NCBI GenBank assembly: GCA_032622095.1
Contig: CP136061.1
Span: 7,262,734 to 7,326,733, forward strand
DNA from: Siphonodentalium dalli
Lineage: Eukaryota > Mollusca > Scaphopoda > Gadilida > Siphonodentaliidae
DNA: 64,000 nt
Direction: 5' to 3'
Notes under the pieces: model-generated
The model's database searches: none
The model's input: the letters and a program-made list of their open reading frames with translations, nothing else
Told to the model about the DNA's origin: nothing
Part shown: in pieces, positions 12,776-26,620 of the stretch
Layout of the letters: every line of letters begins with the position of its first letter
How positions within the stretch are numbered: the first letter of the stretch is position 1
Translations under genes and position numbers: made by a program

Positions 12776-14434
12776 GTGATTAATTTGGACCGTACATCTT
12801 AATAATATGTACATGATTAGTCATTCCGCTTTTCTGATGTCATTACAAGAGCATTCAAATCTTATTTTTCAGACAGGAGGAGCTGCCTGATTGGATTGAG
12901 ACATACAAATTTCATTCAAGGCCTGATATCTGATAACCAATCATAGAATCATGTTTCCTGAGTGTTTCTTGCAGATAATGATTACACTTGATACCAATAT
13001 TATTAATTCTGTCCAAGACTGGATGAGGAAGGATTTCAAATGTTATTCGGTGTACATGTAACGGATACATGTAATCTAGATGTTATCGGTATTCGTCCAT
13101 GCATGACATAATGTGAGTTGTTGCTTTGTGACAGTCCTGGCTATATACATGTACCATATGTATACCAATGAATGGTATGCACTGAATCCAGTACTGTGCA
13201 GTGTGCAGCGAAGGGGAGGCTTTAAGATATAACCAAATGATGACCAATGTCTTCATCAAAGGCAAAAATGACACATCCATTCCTTCCTTGATGGAGACCG
13301 ATCAGTGACGTCTACATTTTATCAGACTTAGTGGTGAAAATCTTGGCAAGTGAAGTTAGTGAATTCAATTCTACAACATACATGTACATGTACCTGTATG
13401 CTTCTGTATGTACCTGTATGAGTCTCAGAAAATGTGCACTATGGCATCCAGTGTATGCATAACCTTTGTTATACCGTACTTCATACTACATTGACCAGAA
13501 TTTGGAGGTGTACCAGTTTCATATCTCTACACAAAGCACAACAGTACCCATGGATCAGTCTCAAGCCTTGTTTCTGAGCTTGTCTGAAGGATATGAACTT
13601 TTAAAGATATATTATGCACTTGTTCTGGTGCGTGAAACTGATCAGTTAGTACCAAGGCGCTATGCCAACTGGAAGAAGGTAGCATTCTACTAACATAGCC
13701 GAAAATCGAAAGCAAATCAACCGTATCACTCCATAGAACACATTGCCTGAGCTACGCTCATTTGTGAATATTTACTACTCGATTCGGGGCGCATCTATCG
13801 GCGATAATATAACGAAAACGAGTTCGCCTTTGATAGTTACTGCATTTAATTATGTATACGAATGATGGTGTGTGTTGTTAATTTGGATATAATATTTGTA
13901 AAAAGTACTACTTTGAACAAGATTATTCTCCATTTATATTTTATCACCCTATTGGAGTGTTTCACATCACTTTAAGTGACAAATTATTGCAGCATGTCAA
14001 TATAATAAGATTCATGTACATGTACACACATACAGGCCTTAAAATCCATCACAGAATAAAAATATTCTGATGTTCCTTTATCTTTGTCAACCTGCTGTAT
14101 CACCAAGTAATATGTACAAGGAGCTTAATGTGGCTTAGACATGTACCATACATGTACATTTAAAGACAGATAATCCGAGTTCACGCTCCTCAATTACCAT
14201 TTCTTTGGCTTCAGGGGTAAAAATAACTTATTCGAGTTGAGGAACACACCCTTTAAAGTTCTGAGTTAAAAAATATAATTTTTTGAAATCTGTTATTTTT
14301 CACCACCATGAATATTTCCCGGCCTAGCAAATATTCAATGAGTCGATTGACATAATCTTGATACCAAGTTGCGATGAACAAAATGTTGATTTATAACACG
14401 TTTTGGAAAATGTTACACTAGAGTTGACAGTAGT
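12774..14434. other. Unassigned AT-rich element interior with ACATGTAC motifs
   Basis: Short ACATGTACATGTAC runs (about 13379-13394, 14015-14026, 14147-14158) are dispersed here. Open frames of 62-75 codons on both strands at 13083-13715 overlap each other and show no motif. No gene or RNA is supported. Confidence 0.5.
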
Positions 14435-14436
14435 TA

Positions 14437-14623
14437 CAGTAATGCCCAAAGTAATTGACCACTTAACCACAGCAGAATTAAATGGCTTGTTGCCATTCAT
14501 CGGAAAGCTCTTGGGGAGAGCTTTCCGATGAATGGCAACAAGCCATATTTCCGACTAAATCCTGAAAAGTTACCCATAATTCTACTGTGTTTAAGGAGTC
14601 GATTATACTCGGGGGCATTACTG
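14437..14623. mobile_element. TA-flanked inverted-repeat element (Tc1/mariner-type MITE)
   Basis: The termini CAGTAATGCCC and GGGCATTACTG are perfect inverted repeats, with TA on both sides (14435-14436 and 14624-14625). The centre is a second, perfect hairpin of about 30 bp per arm (ATGGCTTGTTGCCATTCATC ... GATGAATGGCAACAAGCCAT), so the whole 187 bp can fold on itself. A diverged partial relative lies at 11827-11906. A TA target and a CAGT terminus fit the Tc1/mariner group. Confidence 0.75.
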
Positions 14624-14757
14624 TATTCGATATCTCAAGCTGTTGCATACCGAAAAGACTTGGTCTAGTACCTGAACAGTAAACCTGCAATCTGCATGAT
14701 TCATGAAACAGCTATTGAAAACATGCTGTATATACACAGAATTACACAATTTTTTTT

Positions 14758-14865
14758 ATGGGTTTGTTGATATGACACGAGTGCTAGCGCACAATGACGG
14801 AATGAACAGCACATCCTAGAGTTCTATCTTTCCTCAATGGCACAAGTGCCGTATCAACAAATCCA
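14758..14865. repeat. Imperfect foldback, about 108 bp
   Basis: ATGGGTTTGTTGATATGACA on the left pairs with TGCCGTATCAACAAATCCAT on the right with a few mismatches; pairing extends to about 28 bases per arm. The loop of about 50 bases shows nothing recognisable. It could be the remnant of a short transposon. Confidence 0.5.
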
Positions 14866-15303
14866 TTAATACAAGTGTCTTTCTGTGTTTATTACACATC
14901 ACCCGTCCTAGAATATGTGCATTTAAAAATACAGGGTTACGATGTTTATTAAGGCACATACAGTGCTTGTTTTGTCATGTGTGATGATTTTTTTTCCTAT
15001 CGTTTGAACTGGATACTCAAATAACAGAAATTGTTATATATTTTTTTAGCAACCGACAGATTTGAGGTAACTCTTTCTATAAATATATTGAAAATCATGT
15101 GTCGGGATGTAATTATTAGCAATCAATATATTTTTTGTTGCATATATACATGTAGGTTTATACAATTTTAAGAGGCAGAACAAGATACAGGTACTTTGTA
15201 TAGTTTCATTTCGCGAATGTACACAGTATCTTGTTTGGCCTCTTGCAATTTTAGAAACCCATAACTGTAACGAGAAATTGTTGATTGTATATTTAAAGTT
15301 TAA
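14866..15303. other. Unassigned AT-rich element interior
   Basis: No gene, RNA or clear repeat is seen; open frames on the minus strand here run into the neighbouring element and look fortuitous. Confidence 0.5.
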
Positions 15304-15796
15304 AGGTACGGGAGGCCTTGGCGGTGGGTATGCTGTGAAAATATTTCCACCGGTCAAAAACCGCCACAAACAGAAAGAATATTAAAATGTAGACAGACTT
15401 TGTCCGTATACAAATAAGAAATATCGCATAAACAGTATGTTATTGTCATATGTTTGACCATTCTTATGTAAACAAAAGCATAAAAAGGTACTTTCCTGGT
15501 GTTTGTTTATATTATGATGGTAAACATAAAGAGCGTTCATTGTTGCTGAATTTTGATATGGAACGAATAAAGAGCATTTATATGATTTGTGTGTGATTAG
15601 CCAGTAACACTGTGCTGCCTTCTGTAACACAATCAGGCTCCTGCTTAGGTAAAATATAGTAGGTCTTTATGATAGCATGCTGTTTACGCGATGGTCATGG
15701 TATATATGAACAAAACTGTATGCGTTTTAATGTTTTTCTGTTTACGGTGATTGAAACAAATATGAATATTTTCGACAACTAAGGCCTCCCGTGCCT
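15304..15796. mobile_element. 493-bp TTAA-target inverted-repeat element
   Basis: The termini AGGTACGGGAGGCCTT and (opposite strand) AGGCACGGGAGGCCTT match at 15 of 16 positions. TTAA is present outside each end (15300-15303 and 15797-15800). TTAA duplications are made by Kolobok and piggyBac transposases; an AGG-type start fits Kolobok better than piggyBac, whose ends begin CCC. It has no transposase and is nested inside the CACTA-like element. Confidence 0.75.
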
Positions 15797-15929
15797 TTAA
15801 GCCCCCTTATTGTCTCTATTATACATTTAACAATGATATTTACAAAGAAGTTTTTATATTCAGAATAAATGTCAATTGTATATTTTAAAACACAATTGAA
15901 ATTATATATTAATTTAAAATTAAATGTTT

Positions 15930-16450
15930 TTCTTAATTAAGAATTGTTTTCTAATGTATCTTTCCTAATTGGGGAAAATATTCCTAGTTAAGAAAACTTG
16001 TTTTCCTTACTTAGATTTATTTTCCTGCTTGAGAAAATCTCATTCTAGAAAAAATTGGCATCACTTAAGAAAAAATATCTTGACGATATTTCTAACTATA
16101 GAAAATATAATTTCTTGTTCTAGATTAATTGTATAGCTTTCTTAAATTTCTAGCTATTCTCCCAAGATAATCGCAGTATCTTAAACTTATCTTATTTTCA
16201 AGAAAAATAAACTTATGTGAGAAAAACAATCTTTCCTACATTAAGAAAAAAAATCTATACTAAGATTTTTTTACTAGGATTTTCTTACTAAGATTACTGT
16301 GTTTTCTTAAAGAAATTTTCTCAGACAAGAAATTTTCCCACCCTTTCATTTCTTGACCTAGAAAATATGTTTTTCTTATTTTTCTAGCTATTCTCCCAAG
16401 ATAATATCTCATTTCAAGATTTTTTTTTTCCTGAATTGAGAAAATATTTT
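15930..16450. repeat. Right subterminal repeat cluster of the CACTA-like element
   Basis: A dense set of TTTCTT, AAGAAA, TAGAAAAT and TTCTTAC motifs in both orientations mirrors the left cluster at 3632-3935 but is longer. One sub-block is repeated: TTTCTAGCTATTCTCCCAAG occurs near 16147 and again near 16380. Confidence 0.7.
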
Positions 16451-19079
16451 TGGCAGTGCATCCGCCGTGGTTAAGTTAAATGCCCTTATAACGGACCATG
16501 AACCCACCCGCCGTGGTTAAGTTATATGCCCTTATAACGGACCATGAATCCATCCGCCGTGGTTAAGTTATATACCCTTATAACGGACCCTGAATCCATC
16601 CGCCATGGTTAAGTTATATGCCCTTATAACGGACCATGAATCGATCCGCCGTGGTTAAGTTATATGCCCTTATAACGGACCATGAACCCATCCGCCGTGG
16701 TTAAGTTATATGCCCTTATAACGGACCATGAATCCATCCGCCGTGGTTAAGTTATATGCCCTTATAACGGACCATGAATCCATCCGCCGTGGTTAAGTTA
16801 TATGCCCTTGTAACGGACCCTGAACCCATCCGCCGTGGTTAAGTTATATGCCCTTATAACGGACCATGAATCCATCCGCCGTGGTTAAGTTATATGTCCT
16901 TATAACGGACCATGAATCCATCCGCCGTGGTTAAGTTATATGCCCTTGTAACGGACCATGAATCCATCAGCCGTGGTGAAGTTATATGCCCTTATAGTGG
17001 TCTCGGAACCCATCCGCCGTGGTGAAGTTATATGCCCTTATAACGGACCATGAATCCATCCGCCGTGGTGAAGTTATATGCCCTTATAACGGACCCTGAA
17101 CCCATCCGCCGTGGTTAAGTTATATGCCCTTATAGTGGTCTCTGAACCCATCCGCCGTGGTTAAGTTATATGCCCTTATAACGGGCCCTGAACCCACCCG
17201 CCGTGGTTAAGTTATATGCCCTTATAACGGGCCCTGAACTCATCCGCCGTGGTTAAGTTATATGCCCTTATAACGGGCCCTGAATCCATCCGCCGTGGTT
17301 AAGTTATATGCCCTTATAACGGACCATGAATCCATCCGCCGTGGTTAAGTTATATGTCCTTATAACGGACCCTGAACCCATCCGCCGTGGTTAAGTTATA
17401 TGCCCTTATAACGGACCATGAATCCATCCGCCGTGGTTAAGTTATATGTCCTTATAACGGACCCTGAACCCATCCGCCGTGGTTAAGTTATATGCCCTTA
17501 TAACGGGCCCTGAATTCATCCGCCGTGGTTAAGTTATATGCCCTTATAACGGACCCTGAACCCATCCGCCGTGGTTAAGTTATATGCCCTTATAACGGAC
17601 CATGAATCCATCCGCCGTGGTTAAGTTATATGTCCTTATAACGGACCATGAATCCATCCGCCGTGGTTAAGTTATATGCCCTTATAACGGACCATGAATC
17701 CATCCGCCGTGGTTAAGTTATATGCCCTTATAACGGATCCTGAACCCATCCGCCGTGGTTAAGTTATATGCCCTTATAACGGACCATGAATCCATCCGCC
17801 GTGGTTAAGTTATATGCCCTTATAACGGACCCTGAACCCATCCGCCGTGGTTAAGTTATATACCCTTATAACGGACCATGAACCCATCCGCCGAGGTTAA
17901 GTTATATGCCCTTATAACGGACCCTGAACCCATCCGCCGTGGTTAAGTTATATACCCTTATAACGGACCTTGAATCCATCCGCCGTGGTTAAGTTATATG
18001 CCCTTATAACGGACCATGAATCCATCCGCCTTGGTTAAGTTATATGCCCTTATAACGGACCATGAACCCATCCGCCGTGGTTAAGTTATATGCCCTTATA
18101 ACGGACCATGAACCCACCCGCCGTGGTTAAGTTATATGCCCTTATAACGGACCATGAATCCATCCGCCGTGGTTAAGTTATATACCCTTATAACGGACCC
18201 TGAATCCATCCGCCATGGTTAAGTTATATGCCCTTATAACGGACCATGAATCGATCCGCCGTGGTTAAGTTATATGGCCTTATAACGGACCATGAACCCA
18301 TCCGCCGTGGTTAAGTTATATGCCCTTATAACGGACCATGAATCCATCCGCCGTGGTTAAGTTATATGCCCTTATAACGGACCATGAATCCATCCGCCGT
18401 GGTTAAGTTATATGCCCTTGTAACGGACCCTGAACCCATTCGCCGTGGTTAAGTTATATGCCCTTATAACGGACCATGAATCCATCCGCCGTGGTTAAGT
18501 TATATGTCCTTATAACGGACCATGAATCCATCCGCCGTGGTTAAGTTATATGCCCTTGTAACGGACCATGAATCCATCCGCCGTGGTTAAGTTATATGTC
18601 CTTATAACGGACCATGAATCGATCCGCCGTGGTTAAGCTATATGCCCTTATAACGGGCCCTGAACCCATCCGCCGTGGTTAAGTTATATGCCCTTGTAAC
18701 GGACCCTGAACCCATCCGCCGTGGTTAAGTTATATGCCCTTATAACGGACCATGAATCCATCCGCCGTGGTTAAGTTATATGTCCTTATAACGGACCATG
18801 AATCCATCCGCCGTGGTTAAGTTATATGCCCTTATAACGGACCCTGAACCCATCCGCCGTGGTTAAGTTATACGCCCTTATAACGGACCATGAATCCACC
18901 CGCCGTGGTTAAGTTATATGCCCTTGTAACGGACCCTGAACCCATCCGCCGTGGTTAAGTTATATGCCCTTATAACAGACCCTGAATCCATCCGCCGTGG
19001 TTAAGTTATATGCCCTTATAACGGGCCCTGAACCCATCCGCCGTGGTTAAGTTATATGCCCTTATAACGGACCCTGAAC

Positions 19080-22000
19080 CCATCCGCCGTGGTAAAGTTA
19101 TATGCCCTTATAACGGACCATGAATCCATCCGCCGTGGTTAAGTTATATACCCTTATAACGGACCATGAATCCATCTGCCGTGGTTAAGTTATATGCCCT
19201 TATAACGGACCATGAATCGATCCGCCGTGGTTAAGTTATATGCCCTTATAACGGACCCTGAATCCATCCGCCGTGGTTAAGTTATATACCCTTATAACGG
19301 GTCCTGAAGCCATCCGCCGTGGTGAAGTTATATGCCCTTATAACGGACCATGAATCCATCCGCCGTGGTTAAGTTATATGCCCTTATAACGGACCATGAA
19401 TCCATCCACCGTGGTTAAGTTATATGCCCTTATAACGGACATGAACCCATCCGCCGTGGTTAAGTTATATGCCCTTATAACGGGCCCTGAATACATCCGC
19501 CGCGGTTAAGTTATATGGCCTTATAACAGACCATGAATCCATCCGCCGTGGTTAAGTTATATGCCCTTATAACGGACCCTGAATCCACCCGCCGCGGTTA
19601 AGTTATATGCCCTTATAACGGACCATGAATCCATCCGCCGTGGTTAAGTTATATGCCCTTATAACGGACCCTGAACCCATCCGCCGTGGTTAAGTTATAT
19701 GCCCTTATAACGGACCCTGAATCCATCCGCCGTGGTTAAGTTATATGTCCTTATAACGGACCATGAATCCATGCGCCGTGGTTAAGTTATATGCCCTTAT
19801 AACGGACCCTGAACCCATCCGCCGTGGTTAAGTTATATGCCCTTATAACGGACCCTGAACCCATCCGCCGTGGTTAAGTTATATGCCCTTATAACGGACC
19901 CTGAATCCATCCGCCGTGGTTAAGTTATATGCCCTTATAACGGACCCTGAATCCATCCGCCGTGGTTAAGTTATATGCCCTTATAACGGGCCCTGAACTC
20001 ATCCGCCGTGGTTTAGTTATATGCCCTGATAACGGACCCTGAATCCATGCGCCGTGGTTAAGTTATATGCCCTTATAACGGACCATGAATCCATCCGCCG
20101 TGGTTAAGTTATATGCCCTTATAACGGACCCTGAATCCATCCGCCGTGGTTAAGTTATATGCCCTTATAACGGGCCCTGAACTCATCCGCCGTGGTTAAG
20201 TTATATGCCCTTATAACGGACCATGAATCCATCCGCCGTGGTTAAGTTATATGCCCTTATAACGGACCCTTAACCCATCCGCCGTGGTTAAGTTATATGC
20301 CCTTATAACGGACCCTGAACCCATCCGCCGTGGTTAAGTTATATGCCCTTATAACGGGCCCTGAACTCATCCGCCGTGGTTAAGTTATATGCCCTTATAA
20401 CGGACCATGAATCCATCCGCCGTGGTTAAGTTATATACCCTTATAACGGACCATGAATCCACCCGCCGTGGTTAAGTTATATGCCCTTATAACGGACCCT
20501 GAATCCATCCGCCGTGGTTAAGTTATATGCCATTATAACGGGCCATGAATCCATCCGCCGTGGTTAAGTTATATGCCCTTATAACAGACCTTGAACCCAT
20601 CCGCCGTGGTGAAGTTATATGCCCTTATAACGGACCCTGAATCCATCCGCCGTGGTTAAGTTATATGCCCTTATAACGGACCTTGAACCCACCCGCCGTG
20701 GTTAAGTTATATGCCCTTATAACGGACCATGAATCTATCCGCCGTGGTTAAGTTATATGCCCTTATAACGGACCTTGAACCCATCCGCCGTGGTGAAGTT
20801 ATATGCCCTTATAACGGACCCTGAACTCATCCGCCGTGGTGAAGTTATATGCCCTTATAACGGACCCTGAACCCATCCGCCGTGGTTAAGTTATATGCCC
20901 TTATAACGGACCATGAAATCATCCGCCGTGGTTAAGTTATATGCCCTTATAACGGACCTTGAACCCATCCGCCGTGGTGAAGTTATATGCCCTTATAACG
21001 GACCCTGAACTCATCCGCCGTGGTTAAGTTATATGCCCTTATAACGGACCCTGAATCCATCCGCCGTGGTTAAGTTATATGCCCTTATAACGGACCATGA
21101 ATCCATCCGCCGTGGTTAAGTTATATGCCCTTATAACGGACCATGAATCCATCCGCCGTGGTGAAGTTATATGCCCTTATAACGGACCATGAATCGATCC
21201 GCCGTGGTTAAGTTATATGCCCTTATAACGGACCCTGAACCCATCCGCCGTGGTTAAGTTATATGCCCTTATAACGGACCTTGAACCCACCCGCCGTGGT
21301 TAAGTTATATGCCCTTATAACGGACCTTGAACCAACCCGCCGTGGTTAAGTTATATGCCCTTATAACGGACCATGAATCTATCCGCCGTGGTTAAGTTAT
21401 ATGCCCTTATAACGGACCTTGAACCCATCCGCCGTGGTTAAGTTATATGCCCTTATAACGGACCTTGAACCCATCCGCCGTGGTGAAGTTAAATGCCCTT
21501 ATAACGGACCATGAATCTATCCGCCGTGGTTAAGTTATATGCCCTTATAACGGACCTTGAACCCATCCGCCGTGGTTAAGTTATATGCCATTATAACGGA
21601 CCTTGAACCCATCCGCCGTGGTGAAGTTATATGCCCTTATAACGGACCCTGAATCCATCCGCCGTGGTTAAGTTATATGCCCTTATAACGGACCTTGAAC
21701 CCACCCGCCGTGGTTAAGTTATATGCCCTTATAACGGACCATGAATCTATCCGCCGTGGTTAAGTTATATGCCCTTATAACGGACCTTGAACCCATCCGC
21801 CGTGGTTAAGTTATATACCCTTATAACGGACCTTGAACACATCCGCCGTGGCGAAGTTATATGCCCTTATAACGGATCCTGAACCCATCCGCCGTGGTGA
21901 AGTTATATGCCCTTATAACGGACCTTGAACACATCCGCCGTGGTTAAGTTATATGCCCTTATAACGGACCTTGAACCCATCCGCCGTGGTTAAGTTATAT

Positions 22001-25000
22001 GCCCTTATAACGGACCCTGAACTCATCCGCCGTGGTTAAGTTATATGCCCTTATAACGGACCCTGAATCCATCCGCCGTGGTTAAGTTATATGCCCTTAT
22101 AACGGACCATGAATCCATCCGCCGTGGTTAAGTTATATGCCCTTATAACGGACCATGAATCCATCCGCCGTGGTGAAGTTATATGCCCTTATAACGGACC
22201 ATGAATCGATCCGCCGTGGTTAAGTTATATGCCCTTATAACGGACCCTGAACCCATCCGCCGTGGTTAAGTTATATGCCCTTATAACGGACCTTGAACCC
22301 ACCCGCCGTGGTTAAGTTATATGCCCTTATAACGGACCTTGAACCAACCCGCCGTGGTTAAGTTATATGCCCTTATAACGGACCATGAATCTATCCGCCG
22401 TGGTTAAGTTATATGCCCTTATAACGGACCTTGAACCCATCCGCCGTGGTTAAGTTATATGCCCTTATAACGGACCTTGAACCCATCCGCGGTGGTGAAG
22501 TTAAATGCCCTTATAACGGACCATGAATCTATCCGCCGTGGTTAAGTTATATGCCCTTATAACGGACCTTGAACCCATCCGCCGTGGTTAAGTTATATGC
22601 CCTTATAACGGACCTTGAACCCATCCGCCGTGGTGAAGTTATATGCCCTTATAACGGACCCTGAATCCATCCGCCGTGGTTAAGTTATATGCCCTTATAA
22701 CGGACCTTGAACCCACCCGCCGTGGTTAAGTTATATGCCCTTATAACGGACCATGAATCTATCCGCCGTGGTTAAGTTATATGCCCTTATAACGGACCTT
22801 GAACCCATCCGCCGTGGTTAAGTTATATACCCTTATAACGGACCTTGAACACATCCGCCGTGGCGAAGTTATATGCCCTTATAACGGATCCTGAACCCAT
22901 CCGCCGTGGTGAAGTTATATGCCCTTATAACGGACCTTGAACACATCCGCCGTGGTTAAGTTATATGCCCTTATAACGGACCTTGAACCCATCCGCCGTG
23001 GTTAAGTTATATGCCCTTATAACGGACCATGAATCTATCCGCCGTGGTTAAGTTATATGCCCTTATAACGGACCTTGAACCCATCCGCCGTGGTTAAGTT
23101 ATATGCCCTTATAACGGACCTTGAACCCATCCGCCGTGGTGAAGTTATATGCCCTTATAACGGACCATGAATCCATCCGCCGTGGTTAAGTTATAAGCCA
23201 TTATAACGGACCCTGAACCCATCCGCCGTGGTTAAGTTATATGCCCTTATAACGGACCTTGAACCCACCCGCCGTGGTTAAGTTATATGCCATTATAACG
23301 GACCATGAATCCATCCGCCGTGGTAAAGTTATATGCCCTTATAACGGGCCATGAATCCATCCGCCGTGGTAAAGTTATATGCCCTTATAACGGACCATGA
23401 ATCCATCCGCCGTGGTTAAGTTATATGCCCTTATAACGGACCTTGAACCCACCCGCCGTGGTTAAGTTATATGCCATTATAACGGACCATGAATCCATCC
23501 GCCGTGGTTACGTTATATGCCCTTATAACGGGCCATGAATCCATCCGCCGTGGTTAAGTTATATGCCCTTATAACGGACCCTGAATCCATCCGCCGTGGT
23601 TAAGTTATATGCCCTTATAACGGGCCATGAATCCATCCGCCGTGGTTAAGTTATATGCCCTTATAACGGACCTTGAACCCACCCGCCGTGGTTAAGTTAT
23701 ATGCCCTTATAACGGACCATGAATCTATCCGCCGTGGTTAAGTTATATGCCCTTATAACGGGCCCTGAACCCATCCGCCGTGGTTAAGTTATATGCCCTT
23801 ATAACGGACCCTGAACCCATCCGCCGTGGTAAAGTTATATGCCCTTATAACGGACCATGAATCCATCCGCCGTGGTTAAGTTATATACCCTTATAACGGA
23901 CCATGAATCCATCTGCCGTGGTTAAGTTATATGCCCTTATAACGGACCATGAATCGATCCGCCGTGGTTAAGTTATATGCCCTTATAACGGACCCTGAAT
24001 CCATCCGCCGTGGTTAAGTTATATACCCTTATAACGGGTCCTGAAGCCATCCGCCGTGGTGAAGTTATATGCCCTTATAACGGACCATGAATCCATCCGC
24101 CGTGGTTAAGTTATATGCCCTTATAACGGACCATGAATCCATCCACCGTGGTTAAGTTATATGCCCTTATAACGGACATGAACCCATCCGCCGTGGTTAA
24201 GTTATATGCCCTTATAACGGGCCCTGAATACATCCGCCGCGGTTAAGTTATATGGCCTTATAACAGACCATGAATCCATCCGCCGTGGTTAAGTTATATG
24301 CCCTTATAACGGACCCTGAATCCACCCGCCGCGGTTAAGTTATATGCCCTTATAACGGACCATGAATCCATCCGCCGTGGTTAAGTTATATGCCCTTATA
24401 ACGGACCCTGAACCCATCCGCCGTGGTTAAGTTATATGCCCTTATAACGGACCCTGAATCCATCCGCCGTGGTTAAGTTATATGTCCTTATAACGGACCA
24501 TGAATCCATGCGCCGTGGTTAAGTTATATGCCCTTATAACGGACCCTGAACCCATCCGCCGTGGTTAAGTTATATGCCCTTATAACGGACCCTGAACCCA
24601 TCCGCCGTGGTTAAGTTATATGCCCTTATAACGGACCCTGAATCCATCCGCCGTGGTTAAGTTATATGCCCTTATAACGGACCCTGAATCCATCCGCCGT
24701 GGTTAAGTTATATGCCCTTATAACGGGCCCTGAACTCATCCGCCGTGGTTTAGTTATATGCCCTGATAACGGACCCTGAATCCATCCGCCGTGGTTAAGT
24801 TATATGCCCTTATAACGGACCATGAATCCATCCGCCGTGGTTAAGTTATATGCCCTTATAACGGACCCTGAATCCATCCGCCGTGGTTAAGTTATATGCC
24901 CTTATAACGGGCCCTGAACTCATCCGCCGTGGTTAAGTTATATGCCCTTATAACGGACCATGAATCCATCCGCCGTGGTTAAGTTATATGCCCTTATAAC

Positions 25001-26620
25001 GGACCCTTAACCCATCCGCCGTGGTTAAGTTATATGCCCTTATAACGGACCCTGAACCCATCCGCCGTGGTTAAGTTATATGCCCTTATAACGGGCCCTG
25101 AACTCATCCGCCGTGGTTAAGTTATATGCCCTTATAACGGACCATGAATCCATCCGCCGTGGTTAAGTTATATACCCTTATAACGGACCATGAATCCACC
25201 CGCCGTGGTTAAGTTATATGCCCTTATAACGGACCCTGAATCCATCCGCCGTGGTTAAGTTATATGCCATTATAACGGGCCATGAATCCATCCGCCGTGG
25301 TTAAGTTATATGCCCTTATAACAGACCTTGAACCCATCCGCCGTGGTGAAGTTATATGCCCTTATAACGGACCCTGAATCCATCCGCCGTGGTTAAGTTA
25401 TATGCCCTTATAACGGACCTTGAACCCACCCGCCGTGGTTAAGTTATATGCCCTTATAACGGACCATGAATCTATCCGCCGTGGTTAAGTTATATGCCCT
25501 TATAACGGACCTTGAACCCTTCCGCCGTGGTGAAGTTATATGCCCTTATAACGGACCCTGAACTCATCCGCCGTGGTGAAGTTATATGCCCTTATAACGG
25601 ACCCTGAACCCATCCGCCGTGGTTAAGTTATATGCCCTTATAACGGACCATGAAATCATCCGCCGTGGTTAAGTTATATGCCCTTATAACGGACCTTGAA
25701 CCCATCCGCCGTGGTGAAGTTATATGCCCTTATAACGGACCCTGAACTCATCCGCCGTGGTTAAGTTATATGCCCTTATAACGGACCCTGAATCCATCCG
25801 CCGTGGTTAAGTTATATGCCCTTATAACGGACCATGAATCCATCCGCCGTGGTTAAGTTATATGCCCTTATAACGGACCATGAATCCATCCGCCGTGGTG
25901 AAGTTATATGCCCTTATAACGGACCATGAATCGATCCGCCGTGGTTAAGTTATATGCCCTTATAACGGACCCTGAACCCATCCGCCGTGGTTAAGTTATA
26001 TGCCCTTATAACGGACCTTGAACCCACCCGCCGTGGTTAAGTTATATGCCCTTATAACGGACCTTGAACCAACCCGCCGTGGTTAAGTTATATGCCCTTA
26101 TAACGGACCATGAATCTATCCGCCGTGGTTAAGTTATATGCCCTTATAACGGACCTTGAACCCATCCGCCGTGGTTAAGTTATATGCCCTTATAACGGAC
26201 CTTGAACCCATCCGCCGTGGTGAAGTTAAATGCCCTTATAACGGACCATGAATCTATCCGCCGTGGTTAAGTTATATGCCCTTATAACGGACCTTGAACC
26301 CATCCGCCGTGGTTAAGTTATATGCCCTTATAACGGACCTTGAACCCATCCGCCGTGGTGAAGTTATATGCCCTTATAACGGACCCTGAATCCATCCGCC
26401 GTGGTTAAGTTATATGCCCTTATAACGGACCTTGAACCCACCCGCCGTGGTTAAGTTATATGCCCTTATAACGGACCATGAATCTATCCGCCGTGGTTAA
26501 GTTATATGCCGTTATAACGGACCTTGAACCCATCCGCCGTGGTTAAGTTATATACCCTTATAACGGACCTTGAACACATCCGCCGTGGCGAAGTTATATG
26601 CCCTTATAACGGATCCTGAA
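19080..26620. repeat. Segmental copies within the satellite, offset about 4,737 bp
   Basis: The stretch from about 19080 to 21980 is repeated at about 23815 to 26620. Matching landmarks are the shortened GGACATGAACCC monomer (19437 and 24174), ACCCTTAACCC (20267 and 25003) and GAACCAACCC (21329 and 26066). The offset is 103 monomers less one base, the missing base being that of the short monomer. Confidence 0.8.
21000..23023. repeat. 22-monomer higher-order repeat (1,012 bp), two copies
   Basis: The variants GAACCAACCC (21329 and 22341), ATGAATCGATCC (21189 and 22201) and TGGCGAAG (21850 and 22862) are each displaced by exactly 1,012 bp, which is 22 x 46. Edges are approximate because common monomers do not resolve them. 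Confidence 0.85.

Larger units (their letters stand above)
3623..16458. mobile_element. 12.8-kb CACTA/EnSpm-like DNA transposon inserted in the satellite
   Basis: Terminal inverted repeats CACTGCCAAAAATA (left) and TATTTTTGGCAGTG (right) bound 12,836 bp. The satellite dinucleotide CA is present on both sides (3621-3622 and 16459-16460). The uninterrupted counterpart of this exact place lies at 18069-18070, where the flanking satellite variants (a CTTGGTTAAG monomer before, an AACCCACCCG monomer after) are in the same order. CACT(A/G) termini, a 2- to 3-bp target duplication and subterminal repeat clusters are characteristic of the CACTA/EnSpm group. No transposase frame is recognisable and stop codons are frequent throughout, so this is a non-autonomous or decayed copy. 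It carries internal tandem repeats and several smaller elements. Boundaries are very secure; the superfamily is probable. Confidence 0.85.
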
